A stretch of DNA of 64,000 bases from Clostridia bacterium. GTDB taxonomy: Bacteria > Bacillota > Clostridia > Oscillospirales > Acutalibacteraceae. A model generated the notes under the pieces. The model saw nothing but the letters and a program-made list of their open reading frames with translations. It did not search any database and was not told the origin of the DNA. Of this stretch, positions 33,153 through 40,224 are shown piece by piece (position 1 is the stretch's first letter; each line of letters opens with the position of its first letter). Both the position numbers and the translations under genes were made by a program. The DNA is taken from contig JAFURT010000020.1 in NCBI GenBank assembly GCA_017471765.1, positions 20,903 to 84,902 of the forward strand, in the 5' to 3' direction.

Positions 33153-34124
33153 TTATTTCAGCAGACCGATCTCCCGGTAATACTGCTCTGCACCCGGGTG
33201 CAGCGGTACGCCGCCCAGCGCCGTGCAGGCATTGTTCAGATCCATCTCCGCCACCTTGGCATGGGTGATGCTGTCCTTGTTCTCCCACAGCGCCTTGGTG
33301 ATGTTGTACACCTGCTCGGTGGAGATGTCGTTGGAAATAATCAGCGTAGCGGCCACACCTACCGTCTCCACCGGGTCGTCAGCCGGGATGAAGCTGTACT
33401 GCTCATGGGTGATGGTGGTGTCGATGTAGAAGGTGTAGGTCTCCTTCAGCTTCTTCCGCAGATCGTCAGACAGGCTGACCAGCTTTACATCCGTGGTGGT
33501 GGTCAGCTCAGACACATGGGTGGCCGGCGCCGGCGCCACGCAGAAGTAGGCATCCAGCGTGCCGTCCTTGATGGCGGAGGCGGAGTCGCCATAGCCCAGA
33601 TTCTGCTTGTTCAGGCCGGTTGCCATATCTATTCCAGCCACACCCAGCACCTGCCGGGCGTTAAATTCAGAGCCGGAGCCGGCGTCACCCACCGACACAC
33701 GCTTGCCGGCCAGGTCGGCGACACGGTTAATGCCGGAATTGGCCTTGGTGACCACCTGCAACGCCTCGGGGAAGATGACACCCACCACCGAGAAGCCCTG
33801 TATCTTTTCATTGAACATATCCACACCGTTGTAGGCATAGGACATCACATCGTTCTGTACGATGGCCATGTCAAAGGTGCCAGCCACCAGGGACTCGATA
33901 TTAGCCCGGGAGCCGCCGCTGGTAGCAATGTCAAAGGTGTAGTCGGTGTGCTGTTCCAGCACGATGCCGGCGGCCTGGCAGAAAGAATAATACGAGCCGG
34001 TAGAGCCGGCGGTTCCCACATGGATGGTGTCCAGCGTCACGCCGTCGCCACTGCCGCCACAACCGGCAAGGGACACGCAAAGCAGAATTAAAGTCAGGAT
34101 ACAAAGAAAACCTCGTTTCATCAT
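33153..34124 (-). CDS. TAXI-family TRAP transporter substrate-binding lipoprotein
   Basis: The 323-residue protein has a lipoprotein signal with lipobox SLAGC (Cys22) and the TAXI signature HVGTAGSTGSYYSFCQAAGIVL (about 35-56), followed by SGGSRANIESLVAGTFDMAIVQND (about 69-92). It delivers a small organic solute, possibly glutamate or a related acid, to the fused permease. It is first in the operon; the LysR-type regulator is divergent 114 bases away. GGAGGA precedes the ATG. Confidence 0.9.
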   Translation of the reverse strand: MMKRGFLCILTLILLCVSLAGCGGSGDGVTLDTIHVGTAGSTGSYYSFCQAAGIVLEQHTDYTFDIATSGGSRANIESLVAGTFDMAIVQNDVMSYAYNGVDMFNEKIQGFSVVGVIFPEALQVVTKANSGINRVADLAGKRVSVGDAGSGSEFNARQVLGVAGIDMATGLNKQNLGYGDSASAIKDGTLDAYFCVAPAPATHVSELTTTTDVKLVSLSDDLRKKLKETYTFYIDTTITHEQYSFIPADDPVETVGVAATLIISNDISTEQVYNITKALWENKDSITHAKVAEMDLNNACTALGGVPLHPGAEQYYREIGLLK

Positions 34125-34151
34125 CGTTCCTCCTGTTTTTGTTAATACATC

Positions 34152-34180
34152 TTGATTTTACCACACACCTGCGGTATAAT
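34152..34180 (+). promoter_or_regulatory. Promoter of the LysR-type regulator gene
   Basis: TTGATT (34152-34157) and a perfect TATAAT (34175-34180) are spaced by 17 bases. The AT-rich DNA downstream (34181-34220) probably holds regulator binding sites acting on both divergent units. Confidence 0.75.
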
Positions 34181-34238
34181 CAAATTAAATATTTATATTA
34201 TTTCTATAAAAATTATTTATAAGAAGGAGGGCGACGCC

Positions 34239-35165
34239 GTGAACGACCGGAAATATATCTACGAAATCTACCGCCAGGGCAGTTTTTCTGCCGCCGCCAA
34301 GGCGCTGTTCGTCAGCCAGCCCACCCTGTCCATCGCCGTCAAGCGCACCGAAGAAAAGCTGGGCATCACCATCTTTGACCGCAGCTCCCCCTCCCTGCGG
34401 CTGACCCAGGAGGGCAGTGTGTACATCCGGGCGGTGGAGCAGATGCAACACATCGAGGACACCATGCACACCGAGCTGGCCGATATAGCGGAGCTGAAAA
34501 GCGGTAAAATCACTGTATGCAGTGAAAACTTCGCCTCCTCCTTCATCCTGCCCCGGATTCTGCTCCCCTTTTTCCGGCAGTACCCCGGCATCGAGCTCAA
34601 TCTGCTGGAAACCAACGCCGCACAGCTAAAGGAGTCTCTGCTGAGCGAGGCCGCCGACCTGGCCATCACCCACGACCTGGACGATCCGGCTTTCCGGGCC
34701 GTACCGCTGTTTGAGGAGGAAATTCTGCTGGCCGTCCCCGCCGAGGCCGTGCCGCCGGAACTGGTGGCCTACGCCATGACTGCCGATGATCTGCAGGCCG
34801 GCCGCAGTGCAGACCCGGTGGATGTGGCCGCCTTTGCGGCGCTCCCTTTCCTGCTGCTGAAAAACGGCAACGATATGTACCGCCGGGCTCTGACCGTTTT
34901 CCGTGCTGCCGGCATCCATCCCGATGTCAGGCTGTATCTGGATCAGATGATTACCTCCTATAATATGGCCTGTGCCGGGCTGGGCGCCGCCTTTGTATCG
35001 GATGCGCTCATTAAAAACTCCGAAAATGTGGGCTGTGTGTTCTTCCGGCTCCGCAGTGACGAGACCCGCCGCCGGATGATGGTGGTGTATAAGGGCAAGC
35101 ACTACATTTCCCGGGCGGTCAACGCCTTCATCGAAACCGCCAGAGAAGCCTTCCCGGCGGAATAG
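34239..35165 (+). CDS. LysR-family transcriptional regulator
   Basis: The 308-residue protein has an amino-terminal winged helix-turn-helix (YIYEIYRQGSFSAAAKALFVSQPTLSIAVKR in part, residues 5-36) and a periplasmic-binding-like effector domain from about 90 on (KSGKITVCSENFASSFILPRIL). It is divergent from the TAXI TRAP operon and probably activates it in response to the transported solute. The start is GTG at 34239, fixed by AAGGAGG eight bases upstream. Its last 23 bases lie within a 47-bp direct repeat copied again at 37827-37873. Confidence 0.9.
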   Translation: MNDRKYIYEIYRQGSFSAAAKALFVSQPTLSIAVKRTEEKLGITIFDRSSPSLRLTQEGSVYIRAVEQMQHIEDTMHTELADIAELKSGKITVCSENFASSFILPRILLPFFRQYPGIELNLLETNAAQLKESLLSEAADLAITHDLDDPAFRAVPLFEEEILLAVPAEAVPPELVAYAMTADDLQAGRSADPVDVAAFAALPFLLLKNGNDMYRRALTVFRAAGIHPDVRLYLDQMITSYNMACAGLGAAFVSDALIKNSENVGCVFFRLRSDETRRRMMVVYKGKHYISRAVNAFIETAREAFPAE

Positions 35166-35189
35166 CCCAAGATGTTTCACGTGAAACAA
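35143..35189. repeat. 47-bp direct repeat, left copy, containing the lysR end and a parS site
   Basis: Bases 35143-35189 are identical to 37827-37873. The repeat starts within the last codons of the LysR gene (GAGAAGCC) and runs through the parS site to AAACAA. Perfect identity over 47 bases at 2684-bp spacing shows duplication or insertion in this interval. Confidence 0.95.
35173..35188. promoter_or_regulatory. parS site 1
   Basis: TGTTTCACGTGAAACA is a perfect 16-bp palindrome matching the Firmicute parS consensus bound by ParB/Spo0J. It lies about 20 kb from the origin, as expected. Confidence 0.9.
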
Positions 35190-35299
35190 ACAAATACGGA
35201 TAGCTGACAAATTTTCCTTCTGTAAAAAACAATTCCTTTATTGACAACCCTCACGTGCGAAGCACATTTCACAAATCCCGTCAGGGATTTATTTCGTTG

Positions 35300-35337
35300 A
35301 AAACAAAAAGCACTGCTCTCGCAGTGCTTTTTGTTTT
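35300..35337. terminator. Strong bidirectional terminator
   Basis: A perfect 17-bp stem (35300-35316 with 35321-35337, loop TCTC) with flanking A- and T-runs. It follows two small palindromes (GTGC-GAA-GCAC at about 35266 and AAATCCC-GTCA-GGGATTT) joined by ATTTCAC, a miniature of the array at 35728. It separates the LysR gene from the convergent zinc-ribbon gene. Confidence 0.9.
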
Positions 35338-35382
35338 CTGTCTCTCGTGTCCGAAAAAGAACTAGGGAAAACCTTATTTTCT

Positions 35383-35673
35383 TTATTTATCTGATTTAAC
35401 AAATTCCTTTAACATCATGCACGCAATGTCGTATCCTATATAAGATAACACACATAGTCCTAAGAATATGTATGACTTAAATTCTACACCCATTATTAAA
35501 AACAACACCATAGCTAAAAAAAGAATCGTACAAACCCAATGACCCTTAAGCGCTATTCTTTTGCCACAATTTGCACAGGTAATATGTGCCTTTGTAACTC
35601 TTGCACCGTTATTGAGTTTTTGCAATACACTTAAACTTTTAGCCCCGCAATATGGGCATTCATATTTTTTCAT
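35383..35673 (-). CDS. Small zinc-ribbon membrane protein
   Basis: The 96-residue protein begins with a Cys4 zinc ribbon, CPYC (6-9) and CANC (33-36), then has two hydrophobic segments (about 46-63 and 67-86) and a short basic tail. The gene is clearly AT-richer than the core genes around it. A GGTGATG-type ribosome binding site precedes the ATG. I know no functional assignment. It lies between the first parS repeat and palindrome array A, within the DNA that may have been acquired. Confidence 0.7.
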   Translation of the reverse strand: MKKYECPYCGAKSLSVLQKLNNGARVTKAHITCANCGKRIALKGHWVCTILFLAMVLFLIMGVEFKSYIFLGLCVLSYIGYDIACMMLKEFVKSDK

Positions 35674-35727
35674 ATCATCACCGCCATGAGCGTATTATAT
35701 CACAAAAGCGGTGGAGGGGCAAGGGGA

Positions 35728-35899
35728 TAATGAAATCGTTCGCTTTGCTCACGGTGAAATCCAAGCGTTGCTTGGATGAAATCTGCTATGCAGATGAAAT
35801 TAAATCCACCCACCGCCGCAGCGATTTCATCCGAACGAAGTGAGGATTTAACATTGCGAAGCAATATTTCACCCACCCGTTAGGGTGGATTTAGTTGAA
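35728..35899. repeat. Palindrome array A with TGAAATC/ATTTCA separators
   Basis: At least six short dyads or near-dyads (for example CAAG-CGTTG-CTTG, TGC-TAT-GCA, ATTGC-GAA-GCAAT, CCACCC-GTTA-GGGTGG) are joined by a constant 7-9 base element. The element reads G(A/G)TGAAATC in the left half and ATTTCATC or ATTTCAC in the right half, so the array reverses orientation near its middle. The stems differ from each other. No coding potential is credible. It ends directly before a terminator and a tRNA-Arg fragment. Confidence 0.75.
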
Positions 35900-35931
35900 A
35901 AAACTCCTTGAGAAATCTCAAGGAGTTTTTT
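35898..35931. terminator. Terminator next to the tRNA-Arg fragment
   Basis: ACTCCTTGAGA pairs with TCTCAAGGAGT, extended by A- and T-runs, immediately before the partial tRNA sequence at 35933. It mirrors the terminator at 38810-38841 that stands beside the intact tRNA. Confidence 0.85.
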
Positions 35932-35932
35932 C

Positions 35933-35976
35933 TGGCACCCCCAGTAGGAATCGAACCTGCAACTGCCCCTTAGGAG
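35933..35976 (-). repeat. 44-bp copy of the 3' part of tRNA-Arg, attachment-site candidate
   Basis: Bases 35933-35976 are identical to 38841-38884, the 3' half of the intact tRNA-Arg (from the anticodon to CCA). The 5' half is absent and unrelated sequence follows, so this is not a tRNA gene. Such tRNA 3'-end duplicates are the classical footprint of integrase-mediated insertion. Confidence 0.9.
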
Positions 35977-36108
35977 ATACCGAGGGAAACGAAAACGGTG
36001 TCCCTTGTAATACCTAAAAATCTTTTGCTGTCAGGGGATTTTTAAGGTTAAAATATTATCTCGTGTTACGCCATTTCTGCTGATTTTATGTTGTTTTACT
36101 GTGTTTGA

Positions 36109-36175
36109 TTAGCAAACAATTAGCAGAAAGCGTGATTTTGGGGTGGTGACAATAAGCGTAAATCGTGTTTGCTAA
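36109..36175. repeat. TTAGCA iterons, left cluster
   Basis: Three copies of TTAGCA or its complement lie at 36109-36114, 36120-36125 and 36170-36175, shortly inside the left tRNA repeat and after the 3' end of the sigma gene. The same hexamer recurs seven times at 37651-37748. They resemble arm-type sites of an integrase or excisionase. The remaining bases between 35977 and 36202 show no gene. Confidence 0.6.
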
Positions 36176-36202
36176 TGCCGTACAATGTTAAGGTTTATTA
36201 TG

Positions 36203-37474
36203 TCAGAGAATATAATCGGTAATGCAATCGTACCAGTGAACATAGGTCGTACCGTTTACGGTAAGTCTGTCGTTCTCCGGCAACTGTTCACTCCACGGCT
36301 TCTTATAGCGGTCAATAGCCCAATCATCACGATTAAATCTGCGCCAAAGAATCGTCTTTCCGTTCTTATCCAGGAACTGCTCGGATACTACACCGCAATC
36401 ATAGGTTTCGATGTCCATAACACAGACAGTGTCATAGCTCTTTCCGCCAATCGTAACGGTGTAACGTCCTACAATGTCCAACAGAAAATCTTTGTTGGCG
36501 CTTGTAACAGTTGTGCCCTTCCTCTTGATATCTCCTTTGACAGTCAGATTCGTTTCATTACCGCAATTATCTTCGCCAAATCCCCAGTTAGGCAGAAACT
36601 CATCGCCGTCAAGGAATGTAATATAATTGCGAACGTCGCCGTCATTTCTGAGTGTTGCCAGATAGCGGCAGTGTGTATCTGTCAGTTGGGCCACAAAGGT
36701 ACGATTGATCACATCGTTCTTATCTGAGTATGATGCTTCTCTTGCGGTTAGCTCTACGCCCTCGATACCGTGAACCTTTGCTTTGCCGGTAACTTGCATA
36801 TCACAAATATGACTGCACTTGCGTGACGGGATATCGTACATACCCCAAGACAACTTTTCACCGAGCTTAGGAACCAAGAACCATCCCATAAGTTCTTCCC
36901 ATTTTACTGCAAAGGGAGCTTCGGTACTTGCTTCGATTTTATATTCGGGAATAAATTCAGGCAACTTTTTCATATAGAGTTCTCCTTTCGATATATCGGT
37001 GCGATATGGATACTTATTTTTGAAGTTTTGTTTTGCTGTATGCAGTCTGCTTTTCACAGTCCCAATAGGGATGTTCAGTTGTTTTGCGATTTCTGACTGC
37101 GGCATCTCTTTCCAGAAGTAAAGGTAAAGGATCTGCTTATCCTTATCACCGAGCAAACTCAACGTTTCTCTTACAGTATTAACTACAGAAATACCATGCC
37201 TGCCGTCTGATAGTTCCTTTTCTGTCAACTCGTCGATCGGAATTTCGTACTGAGCCGCTTTCTTTCTGAAATAATCATTGCATTTGTTTCTTGCGATGCT
37301 GATGATCCACGCTTTGAATGAGTCCTTATTCTTCAGCTGAGGAAACTTCTGATACGCTGTAAGGAATATCTCCTGCAGTACATCGTCTGCATCCGCTTTA
37401 GAACTCATCCGAAATCTCGCAAACCGTTCCACAGAAACACGTTCCGCTTCCAGCAATCTCTCAAACTCATCCAC
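36203..37474 (-). CDS. ECF-type sigma factor with C-terminal extension
   Basis: The 423-residue protein starts with a sigma-70 family module: region 2 at about 10-75 (ADDVLQEIFLTAYQKFPQL, FKAWIISIARNKCNDYFRK) and region 4 at about 100-152 (LSLLGDKDKQILYLYFWKEMPQSEIAKQLNIPIGTVKSRL in part). Residues 168-423 form an additional domain I do not recognise. A strong internal ribosome binding site (AAAGGAG, plus 36983-36989) precedes an in-frame ATG at plus 36973-36971, so the extension may also be made separately, perhaps as an anti-sigma-like partner. The start is GTG at 37474, seven bases after AGGAGG; the upstream ATG overlaps that site. The gene is AT-richer than its surroundings. Confidence 0.78.
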   Translation of the reverse strand: MDEFERLLEAERVSVERFARFRMSSKADADDVLQEIFLTAYQKFPQLKNKDSFKAWIISIARNKCNDYFRKKAAQYEIPIDELTEKELSDGRHGISVVNTVRETLSLLGDKDKQILYLYFWKEMPQSEIAKQLNIPIGTVKSRLHTAKQNFKNKYPYRTDISKGELYMKKLPEFIPEYKIEASTEAPFAVKWEELMGWFLVPKLGEKLSWGMYDIPSRKCSHICDMQVTGKAKVHGIEGVELTAREASYSDKNDVINRTFVAQLTDTHCRYLATLRNDGDVRNYITFLDGDEFLPNWGFGEDNCGNETNLTVKGDIKRKGTTVTSANKDFLLDIVGRYTVTIGGKSYDTVCVMDIETYDCGVVSEQFLDKNGKTILWRRFNRDDWAIDRYKKPWSEQLPENDRLTVNGTTYVHWYDCITDYIL

Positions 37475-37650
37475 ATCATCACCTCCTTTTTTCATGAGTG
37501 ATTAAAACCGGTTTCGCTTATATAGACGAATATCGGTATCAAAAGGTTCAATTTTAGCTTTATTTTTTCTAAATGAAATTATAACATAGATAAAACGATA
37601 ATAGTATAATTTTTGAAAAAGCCTATGGATGTAACATACGCCTGCTCAAA

Positions 37651-37748
37651 TTAGCAGAATTATGCTAAAAATCCGATTAGCAGGCCATTAGCAAAACGGT
37701 GATTTTTTGCTAATCGCAATTAGCAAGAATTTAGATGGGATATGCTAA
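37651..37748. repeat. TTAGCA iterons, right cluster
   Basis: Seven TTAGCA/TGCTAA hexamers in both orientations occur within 98 bases (37651, 37663, 37677, 37688, 37708, 37720, 37743), upstream of the sigma gene. The density far exceeds chance. They could be autoregulatory sites of the sigma operon or recombinase arm sites. The sigma promoter region (37500-37640) is AT-rich without a clear housekeeping promoter. Confidence 0.7.
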
Positions 37749-37826
37749 AAGTTTGATTCTATTTTACTCTCTAAAAATGAAAACCTCACCCAAGAAAATG
37801 AGTGAGCAATAAAGAGTAAAAGTGCC

Positions 37827-37873
37827 GAGAAGCCTTCCCGGCGGAATAGCCCAAGATGTTTCACGTGAAACAA
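37827..37873. repeat. 47-bp direct repeat, right copy, with parS
   Basis: It is identical to 35143-35189, including the last codons and stop of the LysR gene, although no LysR gene precedes it here. That makes this the derived copy, brought in with flanking chromosomal DNA. Confidence 0.95.
37857..37872. promoter_or_regulatory. parS site 2
   Basis: A second perfect TGTTTCACGTGAAACA lies within the duplicated 47-bp block, so the number of ParB loading sites was raised by the duplication. Confidence 0.88.
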
Positions 37874-37903
37874 CAGAGGGGATATCACGCAACCGGCCTT
37901 TAA

Positions 37904-37943
37904 AAAGCAAAAACCGTTCTCTTTTGAGAACGGTTTTTGCTTT
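37904..37943. terminator. Strong bidirectional terminator after parS site 2
   Basis: A perfect 18-bp stem (37904-37921 with 37926-37943, loop TTTT) takes the same position relative to parS as the hairpin at 35300-35337 does in the first block, though with a different sequence. Confidence 0.9.
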
Positions 37944-38002
37944 GGCTAGACAGACAAAAGGGAACTTGGTTTAAAAATCTGCTGTTTTTTGTTTTTCTCT
38001 TT

Positions 38003-38557
38003 TTAAAGATGCGCTATTTGTTTTATGGACAGGTCTTTTTCGTTATGTATAGTAATATTCTTTTCTTCAGCCATTTTTACAACGTGCCAGGCATTATTCA
38101 TATCTGTATTTAAGTCTATTATACATTTCCCACTCTCATCATAAATAGCAATAATTACGCTCTTTTCGTCCGTTTTCTCAACAACTCTTATGCAGTGAAC
38201 ATTACCCCACTGAAGCTTCTTTTTAAACAAACCGCCATAACTACTATTAAGAGAGTTTTCCGTAACAACACAACTAAAAGAAAAAGAAATCAACAACACA
38301 ACCAACAGTACAAAACCTAAAACCGTTAAAATAGCAAACAAAACCCCTGTACCACTTATATCGTGTTTAAAAAAGATCCATAGCAACGAAAAAACAATAA
38401 TCATTATCAATGTGGCAACTATTGTTGCAACTTTTTTCTTTGTCGGATGTTTAACTATAAAATTAGGTTCGTAAGTAATGTCATCAGGCATTTTATCTGG
38501 AGTTTCTTTTGCAAATCCAAAAAGAAGCTCCATTACAAACTCAATACAATGTTCCAT
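38003..38557 (-). CDS. Membrane protein with two spans and a possible PH-like domain
   Basis: The 184-residue protein begins MEHCIEFVMELLFGF, has two hydrophobic segments at about 42-62 and 68-95, and a carboxyl half rich in beta-strand text (NSLNSSYGGLFKKKLQWGNVHCIRVVEKTDEKSVIIAIYDESGK in part), resembling bacterial PH-like domains. AAGGAA lies ten bases before the ATG at 38557, and the open frame extends upstream without support. Codon use is AT-rich, like the sigma and zinc-ribbon genes. No family is assigned. Confidence 0.65.
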   Translation of the reverse strand: MEHCIEFVMELLFGFAKETPDKMPDDITYEPNFIVKHPTKKKVATIVATLIMIIVFSLLWIFFKHDISGTGVLFAILTVLGFVLLVVLLISFSFSCVVTENSLNSSYGGLFKKKLQWGNVHCIRVVEKTDEKSVIIAIYDESGKCIIDLNTDMNNAWHVVKMAEEKNITIHNEKDLSIKQIAHL

Positions 38558-38635
38558 ATTGTTTCTTTTCCTTAGCGGTGTTGATGGAGATATCTCCTCT
38601 TTTAGCTTTATTATACCACGAGTTTGTAAACAAAT

Positions 38636-38805
38636 CAAGGCAAAGCCTTGTATATCATCAATTCCGCAAGGAATTGCATATCATCAAAACTTTAGTTTTG
38701 TATATCATCAAGCCGACTGAAATGCACACTTCGTGTGATGATATACGCCTACGGCGATGATATACACGACTGCGTCGTGATGATATACCAAGCCTGTCGG
38801 CTTGG
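38636..38805. repeat. Palindrome array B with ATGATATAC separators
   Basis: Seven distinct perfect hairpins lie in a row: 38636-38650, 38660-38675, 38685-38700, 38725-38737, 38746-38756, 38765-38779 and 38788-38805, with stems of 4-7 bp and loops of 2-4 bases. They are joined by TATATCATC in the left half and by its reverse complement-like ATGATATAC in the right half, with the switch near 38710-38724. The separators are constant while the stems differ. It is neither a CRISPR (no constant repeats of adequate length) nor coding. A terminator and tRNA-Arg follow. Confidence 0.88.
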
Positions 38806-38809
38806 ATAA

Positions 38810-38841
38810 AAAAATCCTCGTTCCGAAGAACGAGGATTTTT
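38810..38841. terminator. Terminator of tRNA-Arg
   Basis: AAAATCCTCGTTC-CGAA-GAACGAGGATTTTT is a perfect tetraloop hairpin with flanking A- and T-runs next to the 3' CCA of the tRNA. Confidence 0.9.
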
Positions 38842-38915
38842 GGCACCCCCAGTAGGAATCGAACCTGCAACTGCCCCTTAGGAGGGGGCTGTTATATCCA
38901 TTTAACTATGAGGGC
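38841..38915 (-). tRNA. tRNA-Arg(CCT)
   Basis: The minus strand gives a cloverleaf with acceptor GCCCTCA/TGGGGGT (with G-T pairs), anticodon stem GCCCC/GGGGC and loop CTCCTAA (anticodon CCT), T-arm TGCAGG-TTCGATT-CCTAC region and an encoded CCA. It decodes AGG arginine codons. Its 3' 44 bases are duplicated at 35933-35976, so it served as an integration site. Confidence 0.92.
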
Positions 38916-39034
38916 GTGTTTTATTGCTCCTATTAGTTTACCCTCCGGGGCGGGATTTGTCAAGCAAAACCCTGCCGCCGGCGAGATTTTTCGGCTTTTG
39001 CAGGATTTTCCATGGATTTTCTGCGCTTTCCCCA

Positions 39035-39063
39035 TTGACTTGTGGAATGGCAGATGGTATAAT
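39035..39063 (+). promoter_or_regulatory. Promoter of the DUF3048 lipoprotein gene
   Basis: TTGACT (39035-39040) and a perfect TATAAT (39058-39063) are spaced by 17 bases, 25 bases before the ATG. Confidence 0.85.
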
Positions 39064-39088
39064 GGAACCAGAAAGAGAGGGATGTGCC

Positions 39089-40180
39089 ATGCACAGATGC
39101 AAACGCTTGATAACAGGATTTGCGGCCTTGGTCATGCTTCTGGGGCTGACCGCCTGCGGCGGAGGCGAGGCAGAATCCTCTGCCCCCACAACCACGGTCA
39201 CGACCACAACCACCCAGACGACTACCACGACACAGACCACCACCACAACCACCGCCGCCCCAAAGCTGGGGTATAATGCACTGACCGGTCTGTATGACAT
39301 GGCCACCGACAATGACCGGCCCATCGGCTTCGTGGTCAGCGACGAAAGCTCCTCTCTTACACAGCTTGGCCTGGAATCCGCTGACCTGTACTTCGAAGCA
39401 GAGACCGAGGGCGGCATCCCCCGCATCCTGGCGGTGTATTCCAGCGTTGACCGCATCCCCACCAACATCGGCCCGGTGCGTTCCGCACGTCCCCATTTCG
39501 TGAAAATCGCCGCCGCCCTGGACATGATTTACTGCCACATCGGCGGCTCTGCCTCCGGCAAGAAGGCCATCCGTGACCTGAAGGTGGACGACCTGCAGAA
39601 CGCCTACGAGATAAACAGCGTACTGAAAAACAGTGCCAACTACTCCTGGAACCGGTCAGCCTTCACCAAATCCAAGGTGAAAGCGGAAATTAAGAGCCGC
39701 AAATACGCCACCGAGGGTGAGCCCTCCTCCCCCTTCCTGTTTGGCAGTAAAGCCGGCGACCGGGAGGCCGGGACGGTGGATGTGCAGATTTCCGAGAGCT
39801 ATGATATGGCTTTCACCTACGATGCGGCCACCGGGCTGTATCAGAAGCACCGCAATTCCCTGAACACCCCCATTCACAAGACCTACACCGGCGGCCCCAT
39901 CGCCGTGAGCAACGTCATTGTGATGTTCGACCGGCGGACAGTGGACCAGGTAGAGCAAAAAGCGGACGGCGGCACCATGACCCGGTACAATTTCGACCTG
40001 GACACCGGCCGTGGTTGGCTTGCCTGCGGCGGCACCGCCCGGGAGATCCGCTGGAAGCGGACAAACAGCAGTCTGGTGTTTTACGAAAGCGACGGCACCA
40101 CCAAGCTGACCGTCAGCCCCGGAAAGACCTTCATCTGCCTGACCAGCAAGACGCTGGAAAACAAAACGAACATATATTGA
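39089..40180 (+). CDS. DUF3048-domain lipoprotein, YerB-like
   Basis: The 363-residue lipoprotein has a signal peptide with lipobox LTAC (Cys about 22) and a Thr-rich linker (about 33-58) that spaces the domain from the membrane. The DUF3048 core starts NALTGLYDMATDNDRPIGFVVSDE and contains GGIPRILAVYSS, IGPVRSARPHFVKIAAALD and YCHIGGSASG. YerB-type proteins are extracytoplasmic with no proven enzyme activity. The ATG at 39089 follows GAGAGGG. The upstream open frame is unsupported. Confidence 0.88.
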   Translation: MHRCKRLITGFAALVMLLGLTACGGGEAESSAPTTTVTTTTTQTTTTTQTTTTTTAAPKLGYNALTGLYDMATDNDRPIGFVVSDESSSLTQLGLESADLYFEAETEGGIPRILAVYSSVDRIPTNIGPVRSARPHFVKIAAALDMIYCHIGGSASGKKAIRDLKVDDLQNAYEINSVLKNSANYSWNRSAFTKSKVKAEIKSRKYATEGEPSSPFLFGSKAGDREAGTVDVQISESYDMAFTYDAATGLYQKHRNSLNTPIHKTYTGGPIAVSNVIVMFDRRTVDQVEQKADGGTMTRYNFDLDTGRGWLACGGTAREIRWKRTNSSLVFYESDGTTKLTVSPGKTFICLTSKTLENKTNIY

Positions 40181-40182
40181 GT

Positions 40183-40215
40183 AACAGCCCCACGGCGTGC
40201 CGTGGGGCTGTTTTC
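40183..40215. terminator. Terminator between DUF3048 gene and noc
   Basis: A perfect 14-bp stem with a 2-4 base loop and a TTTT run separates the two convergent genes; it can work in both directions. Confidence 0.85.
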
Positions 40216-40224
40216 TTATACTGG

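Larger units (their letters stand above)
35933..38884. mobile_element. Candidate integrated element bounded by tRNA-Arg 3' repeats
   Basis: The 2.9-kb interval between the two 44-bp tRNA repeats is AT-richer than its flanks and carries TTAGCA iterons, an ECF sigma factor gene, a second 47-bp lysR-parS block, a membrane protein gene and palindrome array B. No integrase, relaxase or transposase is present, so it cannot move by itself and may be a remnant, a satellite or the product of recombination with a related strain. An assembly artefact is also possible. Confidence 0.6.

Noticed and set aside
35933-35976. A second tRNA-Arg gene
   Set aside because: Only the 3' 44 bases are present; D-arm and 5' acceptor strand are missing.
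38636-38805. Palindrome array B as a CRISPR array
   Set aside because: The constant parts are only 9-10 bases and change orientation midway, the variable parts are self-complementary and 11-18 bases long, and no cas genes are nearby.
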